From: G020353235 sp964569555
Lineage (GTDB): Bacteria > Chloroflexota > Dehalococcoidia > Dehalococcoidales > JAUYDJ01
NCBI GenBank assembly: GCA_964569555.1
Contig: CAZMTT010000002.1
Span: 1-49,868 of the forward strand
Reading direction: 5' to 3'
Length of the DNA stretch: 49,868 nucleotides
The notes beneath the pieces are model-generated. The model did not search any database. It was not told the origin of the DNA and was given only the letters and a program-made list of their open reading frames with translations. Below, one piece after another: positions 1 through 7,651 of this stretch; the first letter of the stretch is position 1; each line of letters starts with the position of its first letter. The position numbers were made by a program, and so were the translations under genes.

Positions 1-52
1 CGTCGGGCTCATAACCCGAAGGTCGTTGGTTCGAATCCAACCCCCGCTACCA
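1..52 (+). tRNA. tRNA-fMet (CAT), 3' part only
   Basis: The window opens inside a tRNA. Visible are the anticodon arm with CAT at 10-12, flanked by the GGG/CCC stack (5-7 and 15-17) that marks bacterial initiator tRNAs, a perfect T arm (GTTGG at 25-29, CCAAC at 37-41), the acceptor 3' strand 42-48, the discriminator A at 49 and an encoded CCA at 50-52. The anticodon arm region matches the E. coli initiator as I remember it. Nucleotide 72 is T here, where E. coli has the unpaired A. An elongator tRNA-Met or a tRNA-Ile with modified CAT is the alternative, but three stacked G:C pairs favour the initiator. The D arm and 5' acceptor strand lie outside the window. Confidence 0.88.
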
Positions 53-62
53 AGAAACCCAA

Positions 63-97
63 AGGCACAGATTACAGTTCTGTGCCTCTTTTGTTTA
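63..97 (+). terminator. Rho-independent terminator of the tRNA
   Basis: A 9-bp perfect stem (AGGCACAGA at 63-71 with TCTGTGCCT at 79-87), a 7-nt loop, then CTTTTGTTT. It lies 10 bases after the tRNA CCA end. Confidence 0.85.
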
Positions 98-146
98 AGC
101 GAACCCGTTTCGCGGCGTGGTGCTCGTGGGTTATTGTAGACTTGAA

Positions 147-719
147 TTACTTCATTAATGTACCAATATGAATACCCATTGATAACATTACAAAGGGAGT
201 TTCACCTTCTCCAGCAGCCTTATGGATTGTGGTAATTATGGACTCGGTATCAGCTAACCATCGTTTAGCAATCTGAAGATTGCTGTGTTTTTCCCACCAA
301 GTTTCGGGGTATTTTACTCGCTCGCTATCACGGACTATTTGGGTTCCCTGTTCTGAGATTTTCTCACTCGTAGCATGAGCCACTAGATTTCGAAACCTCA
401 CAATATGTTTGAAGGATTGAAAGGGTCGGCGTGAGAAATCAGGAACCAAATTGAGATGATGGCAAATAATTTTGAGCTTATTCTGTATGCTAAGATTTTT
501 CTTGACCTCATCATCCCAATATGGGAGAAGTTTGCTACCAATATGATTGAGATATGCCTCAATGCAGAATGCTGATAGTATGATTGAACTCATACAGTTG
601 TAAAACCTGCCTTCCTCGGTTCCTTCTGCTTGCTCCAATGCCCAGTTAGCAGCGCTGTTAAGATAGACATAGGGATTAACAGTGCGTTCGCTAGATACTG
701 AGAGTTTCCGTTTTCCCAT
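147..719 (-). CDS. HEPN-like protein, solitary
   Basis: 190 residues, mostly helical by composition. I do not recognise a named family, but the stretch RNLVAH near residue 110 is an R-x4-H motif with a polar residue after Arg, the hallmark of HEPN domains (RNases in toxin-antitoxin, Abi and RNA-processing systems). An earlier helix with AFCIEAYLNHIG also resembles HEPN-type proteins. No nucleotidyltransferase (MNT) or other antitoxin partner is visible next to it, so a toxin role is not supported by context. It reads towards the tRNA terminator and ends 50 bases from it. No strong ribosome site is seen before the ATG. HEPN assignment is tentative; RNase activity is inference. Confidence 0.7.
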   Translation of the reverse strand: MGKRKLSVSSERTVNPYVYLNSAANWALEQAEGTEEGRFYNCMSSIILSAFCIEAYLNHIGSKLLPYWDDEVKKNLSIQNKLKIICHHLNLVPDFSRRPFQSFKHIVRFRNLVAHATSEKISEQGTQIVRDSERVKYPETWWEKHSNLQIAKRWLADTESIITTIHKAAGEGETPFVMLSMGIHIGTLMK

Positions 720-853
720 TTAGCCCTCAGTTACAAAGGTCTAACTTGTATTCACTAGTTAGGCATATTATATCAAATTTACCTCTACCCCCGCTTACAA
801 ACCCGCAGCCACGCGCCATAGTTAAAGCGGGAGAAGGGGGAGAATCCAACAGG

Positions 854-2083
854 CTAGGGGTGAGCCTGCCGTTGACCGCACAGGAAGAGCAGTACCGTGC
901 CCGCCACCAGCGCGGCCGCCGCCCCGTAGAAAAAGGTGGCCCCTGGTCCCATCAGGTCCCAGAGCTGGCCGGCAATCAGGCTACCGAGTATGACGGCCAG
1001 GCCGGTGCAGGTATGCATCAGCCCTAAGGCTGCCCCCCGGCTCTCCACTGGTGCCAGGTCACAGCCAAAGGCCCTTTGCGTCGTCTCAACGATGGCAGAG
1101 ACAACCCCGTATAGCCCGAACAGGACCAGTAACAATGTCCATGATTCTACCCGGGCGAAACCGAAGCAGGTGAGGCAGAACAGGAAATAGCCCGCCGCCA
1201 GTAACTTGCCTCTACCGAACCGGTCAGAGAGGCTGCCCACGGGTAGGGCAAGTGCCGAATAGACTACGTTATACAACACGTAGAGCCCTATGGCGGCCAC
1301 TATGGCTTCTTTTTCGCTATAGCCGGTGGTGAAGAGGTCTCTGGCTCTGAGTATGAAGAACATGTAGGTGAAGTTGGCCAGGCCAAAAGTGGTGCTGGCG
1401 AAGAGAAAGAGTCTGAAACGTCCCGAAAAACCGCGGAGAGTAATGACCATGGTCGCTTTCTGTGGCGCTCTCTGTGGTTCCTTTAGCCACCTGAAGAAGG
1501 GCAGGGCGGCAAAGGCAATCACCGCCGCCACTATCAGTATTGACCTTATCTCAAGCCCCAGAAACCAGAACAGCAGCAGGGCGGCAACCGAGCCGGCGAC
1601 AGCACCGGCCGTGTCGAGTGCCCGATGCAGACCAAAGGCTTTGCCTCTTATGCGTTCTTCTGAAAAATCGGCAATAAGGGCGTCTCTGGGCGCTGTTCTC
1701 AAGCCCTTACCCACCCTTTCCAGCACACGGGCGGCCAGAACATGCTGCCACACTAAAGACAGGGCCAGGAAGAGCTTGAAAAGGCTGGAAACGACATACC
1801 CGATAAAGACGAGCGGCTTCCGGCGGGGCAGTTTATCCGACCAGTAGCCGGAGAAGACCTGAAGCAGGCTGGCTAGACCATCACCCAGCCCGCCTATCAA
1901 CCCGATGGCTACCCCGGCCCCACCGAGCGCGGTGATAAAGAAGGGCAGCAGGGGCATTATCATTTCGCTGCTGAGGTCGGTGACGAAGCTCACCGCACCC
2001 AGAATGGCGATGTTTACACTTACTCCCAGGACTTTCGCTCTCATGGCTGAGACAACCGCAGTTCGCTTTTTCCAATATACCAT
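854..2083 (-). CDS. MFS transporter (probable drug/metabolite exporter)
   Basis: 409 residues with about 12 hydrophobic segments. The loop between segments 2 and 3 carries an MFS motif A (GYWSDKLPRRKP near residues 77-88), and ERVGKGLRTAPRDALIADF follows segment 4, a pattern typical of MFS exporters of the YfmO/YdjE-like type. Substrate cannot be read from the sequence. The first ATG has no clear ribosome site; Met14 is an alternative start. A strong hairpin lies 13 bases upstream of the start, in what would be the 5' leader. Confidence 0.88.
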   Translation of the reverse strand: MVYWKKRTAVVSAMRAKVLGVSVNIAILGAVSFVTDLSSEMIMPLLPFFITALGGAGVAIGLIGGLGDGLASLLQVFSGYWSDKLPRRKPLVFIGYVVSSLFKLFLALSLVWQHVLAARVLERVGKGLRTAPRDALIADFSEERIRGKAFGLHRALDTAGAVAGSVAALLLFWFLGLEIRSILIVAAVIAFAALPFFRWLKEPQRAPQKATMVITLRGFSGRFRLFLFASTTFGLANFTYMFFILRARDLFTTGYSEKEAIVAAIGLYVLYNVVYSALALPVGSLSDRFGRGKLLAAGYFLFCLTCFGFARVESWTLLLVLFGLYGVVSAIVETTQRAFGCDLAPVESRGAALGLMHTCTGLAVILGSLIAGQLWDLMGPGATFFYGAAAALVAGTVLLFLCGQRQAHP

Positions 2084-2095
2084 AACCCCAAAATC

Positions 2096-2130
2096 AAAAG
2101 GGCACAGGTTTTAATCTGTGCCCCTTTTTT
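2096..2130. terminator. Bidirectional terminator-like hairpin
   Basis: GGGCACAG at 2100-2107 pairs with CTGTGCCC at 2116-2123, flanked by A4 on the left and T6 (2125-2130) on the right, so it could terminate on either strand. No gene ends just upstream on the plus strand. On the minus strand it would sit in the leader of the MFS gene. It is closely similar in sequence to the tRNA terminator at 63-97. Confidence 0.65.
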
Positions 2131-2185
2131 GCAAGCCCAGATAGCAGCTACTCGCTGGTCAAGCCATATCTTCTACTACAAGCTC

Positions 2186-2214
2186 TTGACAGGGATAACT
2201 CACTCACTTAAAGT
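2186..2214 (+). promoter_or_regulatory. Promoter of the methyltransferase gene
   Basis: TTGACA at 2186-2191, 17-bp spacer, TAAAGT at 2209-2214; start codon at 2255. Confidence 0.6.
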
Positions 2215-2254
2215 GTCTCTGGCTACCCGGGAAGTTAATAATTAGGGTAAGACT

Positions 2255-2824
2255 ATGTCGCTCATACCCGCTTTTGAAATCGGTTTGTGGAATGCCTGGC
2301 TCTTTATGAGCATTTTCCTGCTGCAATGGCTGGCGGTAAGTCTGGCTGGCGAAAGGGTATATCAAAGAACCGGGCATCCGGCTGATATGAAGCGAAGCAA
2401 ATCGGAGCGGCGAACCGGTAAAGCCGCCATGATAACCTGGCTCCTGGCGACTATCTACTCAGTTTTTCTGCCCTTGCAGCTGGGGACGGCGTGGTTCTAT
2501 ATCGGACTCGGTGTTTTTCTGGCCGGACTGGTTATGCTTATCGTCGCCACCTTGAACTTTGCTACCGCACCACCGCATAAGCCGATTACCACTGGCTTCT
2601 ATCGCTACTCGCGGCACCCGATGTACCTGGCCATGTTTCTGATATATGTCGGCACCAGCCTCGCCTCTGCCTCATGGCTGTTTTTCCTGCTGGCCATTGG
2701 GGCCGTTGTCCTGATACAGCCGGAGGCAAGGCTTGAAGAAAGGTATTGCCTGAAGAGATATGGCAAAGCCTACCGTGAGTATCTGAAAAAAACACCGAGA
2801 TGGGTGGGCATACTGAAATCTTAA
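2255..2824 (+). CDS. Membrane methyltransferase, isoprenylcysteine carboxyl methyltransferase/PEMT-like
   Basis: 189 residues with about five hydrophobic segments. The C-terminal third has the family signature: GFYRYSRHPMYLA (about residues 112-124), then LEERYCLKRYGKAYREYLKKTPRW, where the Arg-His-Pro and Glu-Glu-Arg residues bind S-adenosylmethionine in the ICMT and phospholipid N-methyltransferase families. The acceptor substrate in bacteria is usually unknown; lipid or small-molecule methylation is likely. AGGGTAAG precedes the ATG. It has its own promoter and is followed by another promoter, so it is probably a single-gene unit. A second protein of the same superfamily is at 41322-41846. 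Confidence 0.85.
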   Translation: MSLIPAFEIGLWNAWLFMSIFLLQWLAVSLAGERVYQRTGHPADMKRSKSERRTGKAAMITWLLATIYSVFLPLQLGTAWFYIGLGVFLAGLVMLIVATLNFATAPPHKPITTGFYRYSRHPMYLAMFLIYVGTSLASASWLFFLLAIGAVVLIQPEARLEERYCLKRYGKAYREYLKKTPRWVGILKS

Positions 2825-2857
2825 CTGTTTTGTGCCTGCCCCCGCCTTAAAACTGGA

Positions 2858-2886
2858 TTGACAATTAATGGGGTAAAGGGTAGGCT
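2858..2886 (+). promoter_or_regulatory. Promoter of the 294-residue protein gene
   Basis: TTGACA at 2858-2863, 17-bp spacer, TAGGCT at 2881-2886; start codon at 2917. Confidence 0.6.
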
Positions 2887-2916
2887 TAGGTCGTTGCCAA
2901 ACGAGGGTAGTGACAT

Positions 2917-3801
2917 ATGGAATTTTTAACCCGTAACAGACTGAAGGACGTTATATTTTTAACGCCGGTAAAGGCGCAGAGTGACCATCTGCCCCAGAAT
3001 AAAGTCAGAATATTGTATTGCGATGCTAAAGCCAATATAGATTCCACCGTTGCCGAGGATTCGGTTTACCGGCTGGCCAGAAATTATATCCAGAAGCTGG
3101 AAAGTAACCATAAATACGGGGTCATTTTGGGGGTGGAGGTTATTTCCGGTAATTATGTGCCCTTTGCGGTTGAAATCAGCTCGGAGCAGGCCAGCGCCCT
3201 GGAAAGAATTTTCGAGCACGCCATTACCCGGGGCGTGGTGCCTTATGTCCTGAAAAAATATCCCAGAGACATTATTAAACTGGGTAAAGATGAGCTTAAG
3301 GAGATAAGGAAACGGTACGAACAGTCAAGGCTGGAGACCAAGTCCAAAGGAATGCCCGAAGTATTAAAAAGACTGGCCGATTATCCTGAAGAGGGCATTG
3401 CGGTGGCGGTGCCAATCTACAAGGCGCAGTATCATTATCCCCTGGTTATTCTGAAACGGCTTGCTTCCGGCGAACCAGCTCAAAAAGATATGCCAAGGGT
3501 CTTAATTTTAGATAATGAGGGAGACCTTGGCATTATCAGAGTACCGCGGGACATACTGGGTAAGACCGAAAGAAAACTAAGGGACTGGAAGAAGAGTGGC
3601 CGGGCGGGGTGCATTCTCTATTCCCGGGATGCCGACAACCTCATTATGAGCTATATGGAAATCAGCGAATTTCAGCGCAAAGCGTTAAATGCCATCAAAA
3701 GGCATTTTGATGAGACCGGGCACGGCAAACGCCCCATTTCTACCGAGGTTCAGGGTGTTTTGACCAAAGCCAAAGGTCTCATATCCTCCGGCTATAAATA
3801 G
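2917..3801 (+). CDS. Hypothetical protein, 294 residues, cytosolic
   Basis: I do not recognise this protein. It has no signal peptide or membrane segment. Residues 1-125 look like an alternating alpha/beta domain rich in Val, Ile and Tyr; residues 120-155 are a charged helical linker (KDELKEIRKRYEQSRLETK); residues 160-240 look like a second alpha/beta domain, and the C-terminus (about 245-294) is helical and basic. There are only two cysteines (residues 35 and 229), so no metal cluster is suggested. GAGGG precedes the ATG and the gene has its own promoter, so it is very likely expressed. It is convergent with the antiporter gene, with 11 bases between them. Confidence 0.8.
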   Translation: MEFLTRNRLKDVIFLTPVKAQSDHLPQNKVRILYCDAKANIDSTVAEDSVYRLARNYIQKLESNHKYGVILGVEVISGNYVPFAVEISSEQASALERIFEHAITRGVVPYVLKKYPRDIIKLGKDELKEIRKRYEQSRLETKSKGMPEVLKRLADYPEEGIAVAVPIYKAQYHYPLVILKRLASGEPAQKDMPRVLILDNEGDLGIIRVPRDILGKTERKLRDWKKSGRAGCILYSRDADNLIMSYMEISEFQRKALNAIKRHFDETGHGKRPISTEVQGVLTKAKGLISSGYK

Positions 3802-3812
3802 ACCGGCTCTCT

Positions 3813-5156
3813 TCACTTTTTACCGCTGGTGAATAGTTTGTTGCCGATAGGGGTTACTTTGGTTGCTTCCGCCTTTGATTTCCTCAGCATATTGGCCGGT
3901 AAAGTGAGCTTAAAACCCAGCTTTGGTATCCCCGGGGAAAAGAGCCACTGATATAAATCGGCCAGCTTTGTTTTTTCGATGAGTATTATCAGCAGTGAAG
4001 TCATTACGATACTGGTTAGAACGACACCGTAGACCACATTCATTATCAGTTCCCCGCCCAGAATCCCCTGTTGCAACGGGATTGAAGCCAGAACGGCGGC
4101 GGCTAGGCCTTTGGGCACCATGACGGCTATTATTGAGGCGTCCCTTACCGGTATTGATTTACTGACCGTCAGTTTAACCACCGGCAGGCGCAGGATGAAA
4201 GCGAGCAGGGTGAAAATCAGGGCTAGCTGAATCAACCATCCGCTTATCAATTCGAGAGATATGCCCAGGAAAACAAAGAAGAAGGTTTTCAGTAAAAAGG
4301 CAACCTCACTGAAGAAGGACCTTTCTGCCTCGCTCAGACCGGCGGTCTCTTTGGTTTGTGGCTTTTTGAAGACATAAAACCGGATTGATTCTAAATTGCC
4401 AATGGTAACTCCAAAAGCCAGTGCCGAAATAGGTCCGCTGAAATTAAGCAGTTCCACAATTCCAAAAATGATGAAGACAAAAGCCGCCGTGGTAAACATG
4501 GAGTTTTTAATGGCATGTATTCTATTAAGCAGCCTTGACCAGATAAACGCCCCGACGATGCCAAAAATAATGGCTATCAGAAACGAAGCAATCAGGTTAC
4601 CGGTAACCGGGGCAACCTCGAATTCGCCCAGCCGGTAGGCTTCAATTAGGGCAATGGTGATGACAATACTGAGGACGTCGGTTACTGATGACTCTACCGA
4701 TAAAATCGTTTGGCTATCTTTTCGTATTCTGAGCTGGCGCACCATGGGGACGACTATGGCTTCGGATATTGAGCCAACAATGGCCCCCAGGATAAAGGCG
4801 GGTATTAGTTCCAGGTCGGTGAGCCACAGGGCCACCCCGGCGGTAGCCCCCATGGTGAGGAAGAAAGTAGCCATGGTCAGTACCATGGCGCCACCCATGG
4901 TGGAGATAAGCGAGCCAATTTCGAGGGCAGTGCCGTTTTCAAATAAGAGGATAATCAGGGTGAGCGTGGCCAGAATCATGCCGGCGGTGCCGAAGTCTTC
5001 GGTTGACACCAGACCCAGAACGGGGCCGACACAGATACCGATGATAATCAGTAACAGAACGTCAGGGACTCGGGTGCGGCGGAATATAGCCGTAAAAAGA
5101 TGGGCCAGAAAAACCAGGATGCCGACGAAGGCTATTACCGGAGCTATATCTTGCAT
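3813..5156 (-). CDS. Cation:proton antiporter (monovalent cation:H+ antiporter family)
   Basis: 447 residues with about 12 hydrophobic segments and a short basic cytosolic tail (about residues 405-447). The N-terminus (FLAHLFTAIFRRTRVPDVLLLIIIGICVGPVLGLV) is typical of Na+/H+ exchanger domains. The segment ESSVTDVLSIVITI (about residues 153-166) matches the ion-binding region where family members carry an Asp in the middle of the membrane. No TrkA-N or other regulatory domain follows, unlike Kef systems. It should exchange Na+ or K+ for H+ at the cytoplasmic membrane; the ion cannot be decided. The ribosome site is weak (AAAAGG upstream of a short AT-rich spacer). Confidence 0.85.
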   Translation of the reverse strand: MQDIAPVIAFVGILVFLAHLFTAIFRRTRVPDVLLLIIIGICVGPVLGLVSTEDFGTAGMILATLTLIILLFENGTALEIGSLISTMGGAMVLTMATFFLTMGATAGVALWLTDLELIPAFILGAIVGSISEAIVVPMVRQLRIRKDSQTILSVESSVTDVLSIVITIALIEAYRLGEFEVAPVTGNLIASFLIAIIFGIVGAFIWSRLLNRIHAIKNSMFTTAAFVFIIFGIVELLNFSGPISALAFGVTIGNLESIRFYVFKKPQTKETAGLSEAERSFFSEVAFLLKTFFFVFLGISLELISGWLIQLALIFTLLAFILRLPVVKLTVSKSIPVRDASIIAVMVPKGLAAAVLASIPLQQGILGGELIMNVVYGVVLTSIVMTSLLIILIEKTKLADLYQWLFSPGIPKLGFKLTLPANMLRKSKAEATKVTPIGNKLFTSGKK

Positions 5157-5276
5157 ATATATGCCTTTTATCTAAAGCAAGATTTCAATTATCGGGGTAA
5201 TAGCATCATTGCCTAATTCAGCTGTTGCTGTCAAGCCCGGAGAATTCTCGTTTTCGGGGGTAATTAGCAGTGTCGC

Positions 5277-5305
5277 TTGACAAAGCCAGCCCGTTTTTTT
5301 ATAAT
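5277..5305 (+). promoter_or_regulatory. Consensus promoter of the trp operon
   Basis: TTGACA at 5277-5282, exactly 17 bp, TATAAT at 5300-5305: both hexamers perfect. Transcription should start near 5312, at the 5' end of the T-box leader, so regulation is expected to act after initiation. Confidence 0.9.
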
Positions 5306-5311
5306 CTAGGA

Positions 5312-5597
5312 TAATTGAATAGTGCTAAAGGCTGCGAACGAGAGTAGTAGCTCTTAAGCGAGGCTCAGAGAGCCGGGTTGGGTGTAAGCCGGTGCCAGCG
5401 CCAGGAGTGAATGGACTCGGGAGCCGCAAGCCGAAAGGGTTCGCCCGATTAGGTGTTGACGGAGCGGGTACCGTTATCAGAGCCCAGGGTATCGCTTTAA
5501 GAGCCGTACCTGAAAGAGATGGTTGCTAAACTAGCGATTAATTAGGGTGGCACCGCGAAGGATTAACCTCTCGCCCCTATGGCGAGAGGTTTTTTTA
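5312..5597 (+). promoter_or_regulatory. T-box riboswitch, tryptophan specifier
   Basis: About 285 nt of leader between the promoter and trpE. It contains the Stem I start with an AGAGAG motif near 5368, a specifier loop GTGAATGGACTC with TGG at 5412-5414 (Trp codon in the usual GAA-NNN-A setting), the conserved T-box AGGGTGGCACCGCG at 5544-5557, and a terminator of 11 bp (AACCTCTCGCC at 5565-5575 with GGCGAGAGGTT at 5581-5591) followed by T's. The T-box class binds its cognate tRNA: uncharged tRNA-Trp favours the antiterminator and read-through into trpE, charged tRNA allows termination. The specifier and downstream genes agree. Whether an anti-TRAP or other layer exists cannot be seen. Confidence 0.95.
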
Positions 5598-5619
5598 TTG
5601 CCATATTAGTGGAGGTTAG

Positions 5620-7092
5620 ATGTATTACCCGACATTGGCCGAGGTTAAAAAGCATAAAAAAGATGGTAACCGGGTCCCCATTTACCGCGAAATCGTGGCT
5701 GACCTGGAGACACCGGTGTCGGCTTTCCTCAAGGTGAACCGGGGTGGCTATTCTTTTCTTCTGGAAAGTGTCGAGGGCGGTCAGCGGCTGGCCCGTTACA
5801 GCTTCATCGGCACCGAGCCCTATAAGATACTGGTTACCAGGGGCGAGGACAGGGCTGACCCCCTCCCCCTTATTGCCCAGGAATTGAATAAATATAAAAT
5901 AGTGCCCGTCAGCGGTCTGCCCCGGTTCTGCGGTGGTGCCGTCGGTTATCTTGCCTATGAAACGGTAACCCGCTTTGAGGAGCTGTCCTCTCCGGCCAGC
6001 GACCCGCTGGGCTTACCCGAATCGCTGTTTATGTTTGTCGATACCATGCTCGTCTTTGACCATGTTACTCATAAAATTAAGGTCTTGAGCCATGTTTATC
6101 TCGACGGGGATATCGACAAAGCCTATAAAGAGGCGGTAGCCAGGATTGACAGTCTGGTGGAGAGGCTGAAGCAGCCGCTGGAGACCAAGCGACAAGCCAG
6201 ACCGGCGGCTCATCCCGGCAGTAACGGCCGGCTTGTCTCAAATTTTACCAGAGAAGACTTTGAAGCCAGCGTGCTCAACATAAAGCGTTACATCACCGCC
6301 GGCGAGGCGATTCAGGTGGTGCTTTCCCAGCGCCTGGCCCGGCCCACCGAGGTAGCCCCCTTTGAGATATACCGGGCGCTGCGCACCATAAACCCCTCCC
6401 CGTATATGTTCTTTCTCGATTTTATCGATTTTCACATCATCGGGGCTTCCCCGGAGATTCTGGTCAGGGTGGAGGACGGCATGGTGATGACCCGCCCCCT
6501 GGCCGGCACCAGACCGAGGGGGAAGAGCCCGGATGAAGACCTGAGGCTGGAGGAAGAGCTCCGTGGCGATGAGAAGGAGTGTGCCGAGCATATCATGCTG
6601 GTGGATTTGGGGCGAAATGACATCGGGCGGGTGAGCGAGCCGGGCACGGTCAGGGTCAATGACCTGATGGAAGTGGAGCGCTACTCCCACGTTATGCACC
6701 TGGTTACCCATGTGCAGGGCAAACTGCGGCGTGATATGAGCGCCTTTGATGCCCTGCGGGCCTGCTTCCCGGCGGGCACCGTATCCGGCGCCCCCAAGAT
6801 CCGGGCGATGGAGATAATCGCTGAGTTTGAGCCGGAGCAAAGAGGGCCCTACGCCGGGGCGGTGGGCTACTTCTCTTTCTCGGGCAATATGGACATGGCG
6901 ATTGCCATCAGGACCATGGTGATGAGTAAGGGCATCGCCTATATACAGGCGGGTGGGGGGATTGTTTATGACAGCGTGCCGGAGCGTGAATATGAGGAAA
7001 GCATGAATAAGGCACGGGCATTGCTTAAGGCGGTTGACCAGGCGGAAGATGCCAACCTGGCCACCGGGGGGAGTCATGCTGCTGCTGATTGA
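5620..7092 (+). CDS. trpE: Anthranilate synthase component I
   Basis: 490 residues, usual length. It makes anthranilate from chorismate using ammonia from TrpG, the first committed step to tryptophan. The N-terminal domain has the LLES motif (SFLLESVEGG, near residue 45-50) that in characterised TrpE proteins takes part in tryptophan feedback inhibition. The C-terminal chorismate-binding domain shows RPLAGTRPRG, LVDLGRNDIGRV and FPAGTVSGAPKIRAMEII. The C-terminal GGGIVYDSVPEREYEE is also standard. GGAGG lies four bases before the ATG, directly after the T-box terminator. Its last 17 bases overlap the trpG start, indicating translational coupling of the two subunits. Confidence 0.97.
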   Translation: MYYPTLAEVKKHKKDGNRVPIYREIVADLETPVSAFLKVNRGGYSFLLESVEGGQRLARYSFIGTEPYKILVTRGEDRADPLPLIAQELNKYKIVPVSGLPRFCGGAVGYLAYETVTRFEELSSPASDPLGLPESLFMFVDTMLVFDHVTHKIKVLSHVYLDGDIDKAYKEAVARIDSLVERLKQPLETKRQARPAAHPGSNGRLVSNFTREDFEASVLNIKRYITAGEAIQVVLSQRLARPTEVAPFEIYRALRTINPSPYMFFLDFIDFHIIGASPEILVRVEDGMVMTRPLAGTRPRGKSPDEDLRLEEELRGDEKECAEHIMLVDLGRNDIGRVSEPGTVRVNDLMEVERYSHVMHLVTHVQGKLRRDMSAFDALRACFPAGTVSGAPKIRAMEIIAEFEPEQRGPYAGAVGYFSFSGNMDMAIAIRTMVMSKGIAYIQAGGGIVYDSVPEREYEESMNKARALLKAVDQAEDANLATGGSHAAAD

Positions 7093-7648
7093 TAACTATG
7101 ATAGCTTCACCTATAACCTCTTCCAGTACCTGAGCGAGCTGGGCGAAGAGGTGGTGGTGCGGCGCAATGATAAGGCAACCCTTGAGGAGATTGAGGGGCT
7201 GAAGCCGGAGCGCATCGTCATCTCGCCGGGGCCGTCGGTTCCACAGCGGGCGGGCATCTCCAACGATGTCATCCGCCATTTCGGTGCCCGGCTGCCGATA
7301 CTCGGCGTCTGCCTGGGGCATCAATGCATCGGTTACAGCTACGGCGGCATAATCGGGCCGGCCGGGGAGATCAGGCACGGCAAGTCCTCGCTGATATATC
7401 ACCACGGTCAGGGGGTAATGGCCGGTCTACCCGAGCCTTTCTCCGCCATTCGCTACCACTCGCTGGTGGTGCAGCGCGAGGGGCTTCCCGACTGCCTTGA
7501 AGTGACCGCCTGGACCACTGACGGTGAAATTATGGGCTTGCGCCACCGCCGATACCCGGTGGAGGGCGTCCAGTTTCATCCCGAATCGTTTATGACCGAG
7601 ACCGGTAAGGATATATTGCAAAACTTCTTACTGGGAAGGAGGCAATAA
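7076..7648 (+). CDS. trpG: Anthranilate synthase component II (glutamine amidotransferase)
   Basis: 190 residues from the ATG at 7076. The open frame extends upstream to 7034, but MLLLIDNYDSFTYNL is the conserved N-terminus of this family and GGGGGAG precedes it, so the shorter start is chosen. Class I glutamine amidotransferase: the nucleophile Cys is in GVCLGHQCIGY (near residue 80) and the His-Glu pair in GVQFHPESF near the end. It hydrolyses glutamine and passes ammonia to TrpE. As a stand-alone small subunit it may also serve 4-amino-4-deoxychorismate synthesis in organisms lacking PabA, which cannot be judged from this window. Confidence 0.96.
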   Translation: MLLLIDNYDSFTYNLFQYLSELGEEVVVRRNDKATLEEIEGLKPERIVISPGPSVPQRAGISNDVIRHFGARLPILGVCLGHQCIGYSYGGIIGPAGEIRHGKSSLIYHHGQGVMAGLPEPFSAIRYHSLVVQREGLPDCLEVTAWTTDGEIMGLRHRRYPVEGVQFHPESFMTETGKDILQNFLLGRRQ

Positions 7649-7651
7649 ATC

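Noticed and set aside
746..1847. Plus-strand frames over the MFS gene
   Set aside because: Antisense shadows of a clear 12-span transporter.
7034..7075. Upstream start for trpG
   Set aside because: The family N-terminus begins at the ATG at 7076, which has its own ribosome site.
6238..7077. 279-residue open frame antisense to trpE
   Set aside because: It mirrors trpE, has no family resemblance and no ribosome site; long antisense frames are expected in GC-rich coding DNA.
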